A stretch of 64,000 nucleotides of DNA from Parabacteroides goldsteinii (GTDB taxonomy: Bacteria > Bacteroidota > Bacteroidia > Bacteroidales > Tannerellaceae), in the NCBI RefSeq assembly GCF_015550595.1, contig NZ_JADNBB010000002.1, positions 1-64,000 of the forward strand. Reading direction: 5' to 3'. Of this stretch, positions 51,369-59,254 are shown in pieces; position 1 is the first letter of the stretch; each line of letters starts with the position of its first letter. The position numbers were made by a program, and so were the translations under genes. The notes below the pieces were generated by a model. It was not told where the DNA came from and searched no databases. It was given only the letters and a program-made list of their open reading frames with translations.

Positions 51369-52064
51369 TTACTTATTCTTTTGTTGTTTGACCACATTGA
51401 ATAGTTGCGCTATATCTCTGAGGTCCACCGTGAAGTCTGGATAAATCGGATTGAAGGAATGACAGGTAATTATTCCTTTCTCAACATCATGGTCAACAAT
51501 CTGTTTGAGTACAATACCATCTGTCTTATGTACGATGACGAATGCATCCCATGCGTTGATATGTAATTTGCTTTTCCAGTAATCACAACCAATTTCTCGA
51601 CAAAGCAAAATGTCCCCTTGCTCATAGCTGTGCTTCATACCGTCATCCATGCTGTCACCTCTGACTTCGAAGCTGATGTACTTACCTTTATATTCTTTGT
51701 CAACAATCCACGGGATTTTAGGAAGTGTTTCAATGTAGGCTACGTCAGCCCAACCCATCATATAGCCAGCTTGTGCATATTGGTTGACCAGCGGAACCAT
51801 CATAAGATATTCGTTTTGGATAGGGATTGCTTCTTCTTTCTGTTCAGTTAGCATATTCCCTATGTCTGCTAGTAACCAAGATGCATTTATATTCTCAATT
51901 GAGTGTATTATGCTCTCTAAGAATTTAGCAGAAGGAACACTTTGTCTACTTCCTAATATATTGTTTACGCTAGTGGGCGGTTCATTTATCGCTTTTGCGA
52001 ATTGGTTTTTATTTCCGTTAAATAGCTTATCTACAATAGTTTGAATTCTTTCCTGTATTGTCAT
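51369..52064 (-). CDS. CI-like phage repressor with S24 (LexA-type) peptidase domain
   Basis: 231 aa. An N-terminal HTH (about 8-65; KNQFAKAINEPPTSVNNILG as the recognition region) is joined to an S24 domain: cleavage site A99-G100 in QYAQAGYM, Ser138 in RGDSMDDGM and Lys187 in IVLKQI. This layout means RecA-stimulated self-cleavage and SOS induction of the prophage. Its start lies directly beside the operator ACTCAATTGAGT at 52066-52077, with further operators near the rightward promoter, so it very likely regulates itself and the early genes. Another near-perfect copy of the operator lies within its own coding region (51893-51904). Confidence 0.92.
   Translation of the reverse strand: MTIQERIQTIVDKLFNGNKNQFAKAINEPPTSVNNILGSRQSVPSAKFLESIIHSIENINASWLLADIGNMLTEQKEEAIPIQNEYLMMVPLVNQYAQAGYMMGWADVAYIETLPKIPWIVDKEYKGKYISFEVRGDSMDDGMKHSYEQGDILLCREIGCDYWKSKLHINAWDAFVIVHKTDGIVLKQIVDHDVEKGIITCHSFNPIYPDFTVDLRDIAQLFNVVKQQKNK
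51893..51904. promoter_or_regulatory. Intragenic repressor operator candidate
   Basis: TCTCAATTGAGT, 11 of 12 identical to the palindromic operator at 52066 and 52131, located inside the repressor coding sequence. It could be a roadblock or looping site; it may also be a chance match. Confidence 0.45.
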
Positions 52065-52065
52065 A

Positions 52066-52142
52066 ACTCAATTGAGTGTTAAATAATATCAATTTCAAGA
52101 AATAAAATCCTCAAAAGAGTTATTTGTAAAACTCAATTGAGT
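52066..52142. promoter_or_regulatory. CI-type operator region (three sites) between repressor and early genes
   Basis: Perfect 12-bp palindrome ACTCAATTGAGT at 52066-52077 and 52131-52142, plus a degenerate site CCTCAAAAGAGT (9 of 12) at 52109-52120. The first touches the ribosome-binding region of the repressor gene and the last overlaps the start of the rightward -7 element. This three-site arrangement recalls the lambda OR, with the repressor blocking the early promoter and adjusting its own synthesis. Confidence 0.8.
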
Positions 52143-52150
52143 ATATTTGC
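52142..52150 (+). promoter_or_regulatory. Rightward early promoter (-7 element)
   Basis: TATATTTGC matches TAnnTTTGC and shares its first T with the last operator; TTTG at 52123-52126 is a possible -33, with a short gap of 15 nt. It would start the long rightward early operon. Confidence 0.65.
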
Positions 52151-52251
52151 AATGTGATTAACAACAAACAATAATCACAATACAAAGTAAATAGCAAATA
52201 TAAGAAAAGTAAATAACCTGATATAGTCAATTTGATAAAAAAGTAAACGAT

Positions 52252-52386
52252 ATGAGTAACAAGATTGAACTAATGAAAGCGGAAATTGAAACTTTAGTAA
52301 GCATGACAGAAGAAGAAGCATGCAGAGAGTATAACGTTGATAGCAAAGTAGAGGCTGTTCAGTACATCATTGATTTCTGGGTGTAG
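52252..52386 (+). CDS. Small prophage protein, first of the early operon
   Basis: 44 aa, mostly helical and acidic (LMKAETETL-like start, SMTEEEACREYNVDSKVEAVQYI). No family recognised. It ends 14 nt before the next start, where a strong AGGAAGGAGG ribosome-binding sequence lies. Being first behind the operator-controlled promoter, it holds the position of Cro, though it shows no HTH that I can identify. Confidence 0.55.
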   Translation: MSNKIELMKAEIETLVSMTEEEACREYNVDSKVEAVQYIIDFWV

Positions 52387-52399
52387 GAAGGAGGTAGCC

Positions 52400-52699
52400 A
52401 TGAATGAATTAAGAGATATTTTAAAGATGGTACAAGTGGTACAATGTGAATGTTTCGGAACGGAAATCACAATAGCAATATTCACCAACCAGAAATATTT
52501 TTCAGTCCATGTACAACGTGCCGATCGGGATTATGAGGTTGTCTATTCAGACAAATTCTATTCAACTGAAACATTGGCAATAAACACGAAGAAGTTTGCT
52601 GGATTGTATGCATTTGTTGTCGATGAAATTTTTGGTATTGGATATACATTGATAGGAAACAAATTTGCCAAAGTAGAAAACCGCTGTGAAGCTGGCTAA
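52400..52699 (+). CDS. Prophage early protein of unknown function
   Basis: 99 aa. The start at 52400 (MNELRDILKMVQ) follows an AGGAAGGAGG Shine-Dalgarno, stronger than is usual in Bacteroidetes. The sequence is beta-rich (CFGTEITIAIFTNQKYFSVHV, VYSDKFYSTE) and I do not recognise it. It is followed by a 372-bp gene-free, structure-rich region. Confidence 0.6.
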   Translation: MNELRDILKMVQVVQCECFGTEITIAIFTNQKYFSVHVQRADRDYEVVYSDKFYSTETLAINTKKFAGLYAFVVDEIFGIGYTLIGNKFAKVENRCEAG

Positions 52700-53049
52700 T
52701 GATTGACTAAAATAAGGTTCAGCCGGGTGAGAATCCCGGCACACGGGCGGTCAGTAATCTGGGATGAAACATTACAGAGTGCGCACGATGTAAAGAGGCT
52801 GGTTCGATACCGGCACCGTCCACATTGAAAACGATCTTTGACGTACTACGAGATATGATATGTAACCATTAAGGCGTGTAGGCACGCTGGTTACGAGTAA
52901 ATAACCCACTAAATGAGTCTGCGATATGAAGGAGAGAACACCAACCTAGAGCAGGCGGTCACAAGTATAGCGGAGTAAACAAAATTATTTGACAATATAT
53001 TCATTTTTCTGCCAGGCTTGTTACCGGGTTCGACTCCCGGTTGACCACA
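52700..53049 (+). ncRNA. Structured non-coding stretch with tRNA-like hairpins
   Basis: 372 bp without a gene but rich in hairpins. Three look like tRNA T-arms: GCCGGG-TGAGAAT-CCCGGC (about 52722-52740), GCTGG-TTCGATA-CCGGC (52798-52814) and CCGGG-TTCGACT-CCCGG (53024-53040), each followed by a short strand and CACA or similar. The second closes a 7-bp acceptor-like stem, GGGCGGT (52745-52751) with ACCGTCC (52815-52821), but has no normal anticodon arm. GGCGGTCA at 52746 recurs at 52954, before the third. Between them is a hairpin GTAACC...GGTTAC with inner GCGTG/CACGC (52862-52894). This may be degenerate phage tRNAs or a structured RNA; no known family is recognised. Confidence 0.35.
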
Positions 53050-53071
53050 TCAAATCAATAATAAATTAATT

Positions 53072-53326
53072 ATGACTACACAAGAAGCAATTGAATTTAT
53101 CCGTATAAACAAACAGTACGGAGATAAAAAGGCCATATGTGAACTAGCTGGTGTATCACACCAGACATTTAATACTATGATGAAACATGAGAAAGGCCCT
53201 GATGAAGAGAAATGGTATGATGCCGAATACAAAGTATTGTGTGAGGCTGTCGCATATCTAAAACCAAAAGTTGTTCAACGCAAAAAGATGGCGGAGGAAC
53301 TTAAAAGAAAACTTGCACAGATATGA
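53072..53326 (+). CDS. Prophage HTH-like DNA-binding protein
   Basis: 84 aa with an HTH-like N-terminal half (EAIEFIRINKQYGDKKAICELAGVSHQTFNTMMKHEKG), in which the AICELAGVSHQTFNTMM block is the helix-turn-helix, and a basic C-terminal helix (KPKVVQRKKMAEELKRKL). It overlaps the next gene in ATGA. Probably an early regulator (Cro or CII-like role, inferred). Confidence 0.65.
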   Translation: MTTQEAIEFIRINKQYGDKKAICELAGVSHQTFNTMMKHEKGPDEEKWYDAEYKVLCEAVAYLKPKVVQRKKMAEELKRKLAQI

Positions 53327-53661
53327 TTCCGCTTACCGCTTCGGAAACTGATGCAGTACTTTACCTGGCCGAACATGAGGTTGTAAAGATTGCTGCCGAT
53401 AAGCGCTGTGTATCGGAACATACCGAAAAAAATCAAATTAAATCGGCAATGGCTAAACTGGGTGTAACTACCCAGATTGGATTGATAAAAGAATTCTTCC
53501 GGTTGATATACGGAGTTGAATTTAACCTAAAGGATGCCCGGCAATTAATGGCTTCATGTTTACTAATCCTTTTTCTTTCAACATTGAGTGGAACAGAACA
53601 GTTAACATGCCGAGTTAGGAGGGTGAGAAGGAATGAAGTTGAATTTTATATGGCTGCGTGA
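53323..53661 (+). CDS. LuxR-type HTH domain protein
   Basis: 112 aa. The first 65 residues form a GerE/LuxR-like HTH: LTASETDAVLYLAEHEVV, then KRCVSEHTEKNQIKSAMAKLGVTTQIGLI, the usual 'xVSxxTVxxHxxxIxxKLGVxxR' pattern. No receiver domain. A hydrophobic stretch (LMASCLLILFLSTLSG) near the C-terminus could insert in the membrane. It overlaps neighbours by 4 nt on either side. Bacteroidetes phages often carry such stand-alone LuxR-HTH proteins; target unknown. Confidence 0.7.
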   Translation: MIPLTASETDAVLYLAEHEVVKIAADKRCVSEHTEKNQIKSAMAKLGVTTQIGLIKEFFRLIYGVEFNLKDARQLMASCLLILFLSTLSGTEQLTCRVRRVRRNEVEFYMAA

Positions 53662-53963
53662 TGCAAATAAATCAAATAATTCAAATGACGCAAAGTGATT
53701 TAGAGACTGTAGTATCTGGATTGCTGTCAGAAAAGGCAAAAGCAGAAGTATATGAGCGCTATTATAGTGTTTTGATACCTGCTTCATGGGTCGCAAAAAT
53801 TCACGGTATAAGTTATCAGACAGTATTCCGGTATATCCAACGGGGATTGATAACACCAGAAGAACGAAACAGCCGTGATGAACATTATTTATTTCGGTTG
53901 TCTGATGTATTGAAGATGGATTTTAAACTACTGCAAAAACAACTAAGGAGGAATACTATATGA
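53661..53963 (+). CDS. HTH_17/excisionase-like DNA-binding protein
   Basis: 100 aa. The central PASWVAKIHGISYQTVFRYIQRGLITPEERN followed by YLFRLSDVLKMD is the winged-helix layout of MerR/HTH_17 and excisionase-type proteins. It could regulate excision or early genes. The start may be ATG at 53661 or GTG at 53658; both overlap the previous stop. The next gene starts 4 nt before its end. Confidence 0.7.
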   Translation: MQINQIIQMTQSDLETVVSGLLSEKAKAEVYERYYSVLIPASWVAKIHGISYQTVFRYIQRGLITPEERNSRDEHYLFRLSDVLKMDFKLLQKQLRRNTI

Positions 53964-54130
53964 AACTACTATTATCATTCTTATTCTTTTTCCTGTCTTT
54001 CGGATGCTTATTTCTTGTGTGTAACGCAGATAAATGGGAACCTGGAAATGTCTTTTTCTGGGCGTGTGTATTTGGAGTATCGGTCGTCGTGACGGAAAAA
54101 CAATTGAAGGAAAAAGAGAATACTAAATAA
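53960..54130 (+). CDS. Small prophage membrane protein
   Basis: 56 aa with two hydrophobic segments (LLLSFLFFFLSFGCLFLV and VFFWACVFGVSVVV) and a charged C-terminus (TEKQLKEKENTK). A two-helix inner-membrane protein, or a lipoprotein via the Cys at position 16. It overlaps the upstream gene in ATGA and has a good GGAGGA ribosome-binding site. Function unknown. Confidence 0.6.
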   Translation: MKLLLSFLFFFLSFGCLFLVCNADKWEPGNVFFWACVFGVSVVVTEKQLKEKENTK

Positions 54131-54157
54131 TATTACTAACAAATTAATTTTCAAGCT

Positions 54158-55108
54158 ATGAGTTTATTCAAACAACCTTCCGAACTGGAAGTTTCTACAA
54201 CAATCAAAGCGCTGATCTACGGACAGCCAGGTCTTGGTAAGTCAACATTAGGTTTGTCTACTCCTTCTCCGGTATTATTGGATTTTGATGGAGGTGTAAA
54301 GCGTGTGAATGGCGCTTTTCAGTGTCCGACGTTACAGGTGAAAAATTGGGACATGGTGATTGAGGCATTGCAGGAAGATTTATCTCCATTTAAAACAATC
54401 GTTATTGATACTGCCGGGAAGATGTTGGATTTTATGTCTGTCTATATTATTAAAAACGATCCGAAGATGGGCCAGCGTGATGGCTCCCTTTCTTTAAAAG
54501 GCTATGGAGTTCGTAAGACAATGTTTATCAATTTTCTTTCTCAGTGTTCAATGATGGGAAAGAATTTGATTTTTGTCGCCCATGAACGGGAGGAGAAAGA
54601 TGGAGAGAACCGGATTGTCCGTCCGGAGATTGGTGGATCATCTGCGGGGGACCTGATTAAAGAACTCGATTTGGTTGGTTACATGCAAGCGATTGGAAGT
54701 GAACGCACGATTAGCTGGTCACCTACAGAGAAATTCTATGCAAAGAATACATGTAATCTCCCGCCCATGCAGAAGATACCAATCATTATTGATGCTTCTG
54801 GCAATGTTACCGGACAAAACATTTTCTTATCAAGTATATTCGATAGCTATCAGACTTATTTAAAAAAACAGGCAGATATCAGTAATGATTATGAGGCTTT
54901 GATTGATGTTGTAAAGGAAAATGTAGAATTGATTGTTGATGCTGATACCGCTAACGGTGTCACTGAAAACATGGGAAAGCTACAACATATTTGGGATAGC
55001 AAACTGAAAGCCGGTCTGATGATCCGGGATAAATGTAATAGCCTGGGATTAAAGTTGAATAAATTAACTAAGAAGTATGAATCAGCCGATGCCGCAGCAA
55101 CAGCCTAA
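54158..55108 (+). CDS. Sak4-like phage RecA-fold ATPase
   Basis: 316 aa. Walker A GQPGLGKST (22-30), Walker B TIVIDTAGKMLDF near 87-97, then NLIFVAHEREEKDG as the sensor region. This matches the phage AAA_24/Sak4 group of nucleotide-binding proteins, which act as recombinases or annealing helpers. It is followed, with a 32-nt overlap, by a PD-(D/E)XK nuclease, a pairing typical of phage recombination modules. Confidence 0.8.
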   Translation: MSLFKQPSELEVSTTIKALIYGQPGLGKSTLGLSTPSPVLLDFDGGVKRVNGAFQCPTLQVKNWDMVIEALQEDLSPFKTIVIDTAGKMLDFMSVYIIKNDPKMGQRDGSLSLKGYGVRKTMFINFLSQCSMMGKNLIFVAHEREEKDGENRIVRPEIGGSSAGDLIKELDLVGYMQAIGSERTISWSPTEKFYAKNTCNLPPMQKIPIIIDASGNVTGQNIFLSSIFDSYQTYLKKQADISNDYEALIDVVKENVELIVDADTANGVTENMGKLQHIWDSKLKAGLMIRDKCNSLGLKLNKLTKKYESADAAATA

Positions 55109-55877
55109 GTATAAATTCTACCCGTCTCTTTTAGATCAGTTTGAAAAGTATCTGCATGTTGATCGTGAGTTTGAGAGTTTTTTCAATCGAGACAAAGAGA
55201 CAGATGAGTATAAAAAGACGTATGAAGAGATAGAGACTGAAATGAAACAGTCTCTACTTGACAGTATTAACCGGGTTCCGTTCGATTCAGAACCCGCGGA
55301 TAAGGGTACAGCATTCAATGATATTGTTGATTACTTTATCCACAACAAGCCTGTCAAAACTCAGATAGTGGAAGATATCAATAGTGATACAATTACAGCG
55401 ACATACAACAACAGAACGTTTTTATTTTCATATCACTTCTGTTGTAAAGCTGCTGAATACTTTCATGGATCAGTTAGTCAGTTGTTTGTTAAAGCCGTTC
55501 TTCCTACAAAATACGGGACCGTAGAGTTGTACGGGTATATTGATGAACTGAACCGAAATAGGGTGTACGATATTAAGACAACTTCCCGGTATGAGTTTGG
55601 AAAGTACTCAGAAGGTTGGCAACGACATGTGTATCCTTATTGCCTTATCTCTTCCGGACTAGTCAAAGACATTGATTCTTTTGAATACACCGCTTATCAT
55701 TTGAAAGGAGGTACAAGCCGGACACCACTCATTACCGGTGCTCAATTTCCGGAACTTTATAAATATGACCACGAACAGAGCCGAACACTATTAACCCGGC
55801 ATTGTGAAAGGTTTATTGAATTTCTCGAATTGAACCGGGAACTAATCACTGATAAAAAGATTTTTGCTGAAATATGA
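55077..55877 (+). CDS. PD-(D/E)XK exonuclease (RecB/Cas4/YqaJ-like)
   Basis: 266 aa. The nuclease core is visible: D156 in LYGYIDELNR and D165-I-K167 in RVYDIKTTSR, with a Tyr/Gln-containing helix after it (WQRHVYPYCLIS). Probably a 5'-3' exonuclease that makes single strands for the Sak4-like partner. It starts within the end of the partner gene and overlaps the next gene by 4 nt. Confidence 0.78.
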   Translation: MNQPMPQQQPKYKFYPSLLDQFEKYLHVDREFESFFNRDKETDEYKKTYEEIETEMKQSLLDSINRVPFDSEPADKGTAFNDIVDYFIHNKPVKTQIVEDINSDTITATYNNRTFLFSYHFCCKAAEYFHGSVSQLFVKAVLPTKYGTVELYGYIDELNRNRVYDIKTTSRYEFGKYSEGWQRHVYPYCLISSGLVKDIDSFEYTAYHLKGGTSRTPLITGAQFPELYKYDHEQSRTLLTRHCERFIEFLELNRELITDKKIFAEI

Positions 55878-56299
55878 AAACACGATTTGTCAAGGAACAA
55901 GGAGTAATCAAGTGGCTAGGTCAGCCGATCGAGCTTCTCTTTAATCTTGTTGTCAACGGTGAATATACGCTTGAAATAAAGAAAAAAGTAAAGAAACGCA
56001 CTGTTGACCAAAACGCCCTCATGTGGATGTGGCTTACTTGTATAGAAGATGAAACAGGTACACTGAAACAAGATGTATATGAATATTACTGTAAAAAGTT
56101 CCTTTGGCGAAATGTATTCATTAATGGTAAAGAGGAAATTGTCGTCCGGACTACATCGAAACTTAATACGGCTGAAATGACTGTATTTCTCAACAAAGTA
56201 CAGGCGGATGCCGCTAGCGAATTCGGTATAAGATTACCGTCTCCGGACGATCAATATTTCAACTCATTTACAAACAGGTATGAACATATAAGGTATTAG
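55874..56299 (+). CDS. NinB-like phage recombination protein
   Basis: 141 aa. The block KKRTVDQNALMWMWLTCIEDETG recalls NinB/Orf of lambdoid phages, which have R-S-x-x-QN-x-x-xW near the start and load recombinase on SSB-coated DNA. The remainder (VYEYYCKKFLWRN, TSKLNTAEMTVFLNKV, ASEFGIRLPSPDDQYF) has the NinB length and pattern. Assignment rests on motif recognition and context. Confidence 0.6.
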   Translation: MKTRFVKEQGVIKWLGQPIELLFNLVVNGEYTLEIKKKVKKRTVDQNALMWMWLTCIEDETGTLKQDVYEYYCKKFLWRNVFINGKEEIVVRTTSKLNTAEMTVFLNKVQADAASEFGIRLPSPDDQYFNSFTNRYEHIRY

Positions 56300-56300
56300 G

Positions 56301-56492
56301 ATGGAAAAACAGGTTAAGATTGGGAATCTCGCCCATGAACATGAGAGTGAAACCGCTAAACAGACTTTGATTAAATCAGTAAAAGCCACTGAAAGAAGGT
56401 TGTTGAAAGCGAAGAAATTAATCCGGTTAGTGATTGGTTCAGCAATAGTAATGACCACATGCCCGGAAAAGTATAACACATTAATTCGTTGA
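56301..56492 (+). CDS. Small prophage protein of unknown function
   Basis: 63 aa: an acidic start (GNLAHEHESETAK), a basic helix (SVKATERRLLKAKKLI) and a short hydrophobic stretch (RLVIGSAIVMTTC). It starts 1 nt after the previous stop codon. Not recognised. Confidence 0.5.
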   Translation: MEKQVKIGNLAHEHESETAKQTLIKSVKATERRLLKAKKLIRLVIGSAIVMTTCPEKYNTLIR

Positions 56493-56496
56493 TAGT

Positions 56497-57159
56497 ATGG
56501 AAGAAAGAGAACCTAAAATTAAAAAGGCCGTTTTGAATGGTCGTCAGTTGACAGTAACTTATACGGAGTTCCGTCCGGAGGGTGACAAGGATATTGTTGT
56601 TAAGTCTGAGATACCGGCACATATTGATTGTACAAATGCTTTCAAGAAACTGATTCCTCATTTTATTCTTCTCACAGAAATGAAAGAATCCGATAAAGTA
56701 AGTGAGCGAGCTGCGATTGTTGGAATGGATAATCTGACTGGTGACGACGATGATTTTAAGAATGCTGATGTTTACGGTATCAAAATGGGAAAGAATGATA
56801 GTAGTACCGATACGGTCATTTTGATGGGTGAACGGTATCTTCAAATTGGTGGTTCAGTTGATTTCAGTTCTCCTGCTCAGGCGTTGGAATCATCGGATAG
56901 TGAATTTGAATATCCTTACATTAATGAATTGAACCTGGCTGTACAGGCAGTGATTTATGAAGTAAAAGAATATTTGTTCAATCAAAAATTTGCTATAACT
57001 CAAACGACGCTAGACTTTGAAGCAGTACCGGACGCTCCGTTTGAAGCCGGAAAAATGGTAGATACGGATACCGGAGTAGTTACTCCGATCACTGTTGAGA
57101 AACCGAAGCGAGGACGTAAACCGAAAAATCAACCTCTTGCAACAGCAGCAGCATGTTAA
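56497..57159 (+). CDS. Prophage protein with a basic, AT-hook-like tail
   Basis: 220 aa. Beta-rich N-terminus (KKAVLNGRQLTVTYTEFRPEG), acidic centre (GDDDDFKNAD) and a C-terminal KPKRGRKPKNQP segment like an AT-hook (the RGRKP core). It overlaps the SNF2 helicase gene by 7 nt and probably works on DNA near it. Family not recognised. Confidence 0.6.
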   Translation: MEEREPKIKKAVLNGRQLTVTYTEFRPEGDKDIVVKSEIPAHIDCTNAFKKLIPHFILLTEMKESDKVSERAAIVGMDNLTGDDDDFKNADVYGIKMGKNDSSTDTVILMGERYLQIGGSVDFSSPAQALESSDSEFEYPYINELNLAVQAVIYEVKEYLFNQKFAITQTTLDFEAVPDAPFEAGKMVDTDTGVVTPITVEKPKRGRKPKNQPLATAAAC

Positions 57160-58904
57160 TCCAAGAAGACGAAAAGAATTATTTCCTGCAATTTAAGTAT
57201 CATCCGCTTATGATTGATGTTGTCAAACGTATTCCTGGACGGAAGTTTGACAGCAAACTAAATATGTGGGTGATACCTAAAAGTTTTTATCCACCTGGAA
57301 AATATACTCAAAAGGCCTATGTCGACATTTTTGCTAACTGGGCTGTGAAAAAAGGCTATGAGAAAAGCGTACAAAAAGGAGCTCAGGCTTCAAGACCGGA
57401 CGTTCACTATACGCTTCCTCCGATGCTGGAATTACTTTCACCGCATGGGCTAAAGATAGAGCCTTTCCCATATCAGAAACAAGGTATTGCCTATGCTTTA
57501 CAGAAAAAGAGGTGTTTTTTCGGGGATCAACCTGGTTTAGGAAAGACATTGCAGGCTATCGGTACATCTTTTATAGCAAAAACATGGCCGGTATTGGTGA
57601 TCTGTCCCGCCAGTCTAAAGATCAACTGGCAACGGGAATGGAAGAAATTCACTGGAAAAGATGCGATTATCCTTGATGATCGGAATAAAAACAACTGGCA
57701 CCGGTATTACGAAATGGGGTGCTGTGATGTTTTCATTACGAATTATGAATCATTGAAAAAGTTTTTTGTTGAAGACTTTGCCGGTGGTGTAACCCGGTCG
57801 ATTAAGCTAAAGCCGGTAGCCAGTTTGTTTAAGTGTGTGATCATTGATGAAAGCCACCGATGTAAGTCAAGTAAGACACAGCAATCAAAGATTTGTTACA
57901 AGTTATGCCAGGGAAAGGAATATCGTTTCCTGCTCACTGGAACACCTTCGATCAATGGTCCGGGTGACCTGATCCAGCAATTAAAGATTATGAATCGTTT
58001 GGATGATTTTGGAGGATATAAGAGTTTTGAAGCAAACTTTATGCAGGGGCCACGGCAGGCAAGTAATTTGGAGATGCTAAACTGGCGATTATGGAATACC
58101 GGTTTCTTCCGGAGGGAGAAAGCAAAGGTTTTGGATCAGCTGCCGGATAAGATGCGTCAGGTCGTGAATGTGGATATCACAAACAGAAAAGAATATCAGG
58201 ATGCAGAACATGATCTGCTTAGTTATCTGGCTGCTTATGAAAATGCTGATGATGAAAAGTTACGACGGGCCGAACGTGGTAAAGTGATGGTACAAATGCA
58301 GAAACTCCGACAAATTGCAGCTAGAGGAAAAATATCGGCAGCCGTAGAGTTTATCCAGGACATAATTGATTCCGGTGAAAAATTGATTGTTTTTGCCTTT
58401 CTTAAAGAGGTTGTACAGGAGATAAAGAAAGTATTCCCTAATGCAGTTACCATCGTTGGAGACAATACCAGCCAGGAACGACAGGATGCCGTTGATCGGT
58501 TTCAGAATGATCCGAAATGTAACCTTATCATCTGTAATTATAAATCGGCAGGGGTAGGTCTTACATTGACAGCTAGTAGCCGTGTTGCCTTTGTTGAGTT
58601 CCCGTGGACGTTTGCCGACTGCGAGCAGGCGGAAGATAGAGCGCATCGTATCGGTCAAAAGAATAGTGTGAATTGTTATTACTTCCTTGGAAAAAATACA
58701 ATTGATGAATCGATATGGGATATTATTCAGACAAAGAAAGACATAGCAAACGATGTAACCGGGACAGATGATCAGGTACCGGAGAAAACTGTCGATGCAA
58801 TGATTTTGAAAATGTCTGCTAAATCAGGAATCAAGAAAAGTGAAACAAGCACGTCTCCGTTCGATCGTCGTCTGGATGGTGCACTATTCAGCAATGCAAT
58901 ATGA
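57153..58904 (+). CDS. SNF2-family DNA helicase/translocase
   Basis: 583 aa. The first 75 residues resemble a HARP-like domain (SMARCAL1 N-terminus; KRIPGRKFDSKLNMWVIPKS). SNF2 motifs: GDQPGLGKT (124-132), DESHR (motif II), LLTGTPSING (III), and the C-terminal lobe SAGVGLTLTASSRVAF (V) and DRAHRIGQKNSVNCYYF (VI). Phage proteins of this kind help fork remodelling or replication initiation. It overlaps the VRR-NUC gene in 4 nt, the pairing seen in many Bacteroidetes and Firmicutes phages. Confidence 0.9.
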   Translation: MLIQEDEKNYFLQFKYHPLMIDVVKRIPGRKFDSKLNMWVIPKSFYPPGKYTQKAYVDIFANWAVKKGYEKSVQKGAQASRPDVHYTLPPMLELLSPHGLKIEPFPYQKQGIAYALQKKRCFFGDQPGLGKTLQAIGTSFIAKTWPVLVICPASLKINWQREWKKFTGKDAIILDDRNKNNWHRYYEMGCCDVFITNYESLKKFFVEDFAGGVTRSIKLKPVASLFKCVIIDESHRCKSSKTQQSKICYKLCQGKEYRFLLTGTPSINGPGDLIQQLKIMNRLDDFGGYKSFEANFMQGPRQASNLEMLNWRLWNTGFFRREKAKVLDQLPDKMRQVVNVDITNRKEYQDAEHDLLSYLAAYENADDEKLRRAERGKVMVQMQKLRQIAARGKISAAVEFIQDIIDSGEKLIVFAFLKEVVQEIKKVFPNAVTIVGDNTSQERQDAVDRFQNDPKCNLIICNYKSAGVGLTLTASSRVAFVEFPWTFADCEQAEDRAHRIGQKNSVNCYYFLGKNTIDESIWDIIQTKKDIANDVTGTDDQVPEKTVDAMILKMSAKSGIKKSETSTSPFDRRLDGALFSNAI

Positions 58905-59254
58905 AAGGTGAGGCAGGTCTGCAATCTTCATGTATAGAGTGGTTCAATCTACAATTTCCAAAATTGAAACTGCTTCTTTTCGCTGTTCCGAACGGTGGCC
59001 GGCGTAACAAGATAGAAGCGGCCAATCTCAAAAGGCAGGGTGTCCGGGCTGGTGTTGCTGATCTTATTTTACTTTTTCCAAAAGGTGGTCACGGTAGCCT
59101 TTGCATAGAGATGAAGTATAAGAAAGGTACGCAGCAGGATTCGCAGAAGGACTGGCAGAGGGTAGCGGAGGCGGCAGGCAATAAATACGTTGTCTGCCGG
59201 TCATTGAATGAGTTTATGAAAGAGGTCAAGAACTATTTAGGTATTGAGCGATGA
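58901..59254 (+). CDS. VRR-NUC domain nuclease
   Basis: 117 aa, stand-alone VRR-NUC (PD-(D/E)XK) domain: FAVPNGGRRNKIEAANLKRQGVRAGVADLI, with D54 and E70-x-K72 as the metal/catalytic triad in LCIEMKY. Family members cut branched DNA. It overlaps the helicase upstream and the initiator-like gene downstream (4 nt each). Confidence 0.92.
   Translation: MKGEAGLQSSCIEWFNLQFPKLKLLLFAVPNGGRRNKIEAANLKRQGVRAGVADLILLFPKGGHGSLCIEMKYKKGTQQDSQKDWQRVAEAAGNKYVVCRSLNEFMKEVKNYLGIER

Noticed and set aside
53029-53049. attR site of the prophage, from similarity to a tRNA 3' end
   Set aside because: The T-arm-like sequence differs from tRNA-Arg over most of its length, and lysogeny and early genes lie on both sides of it.
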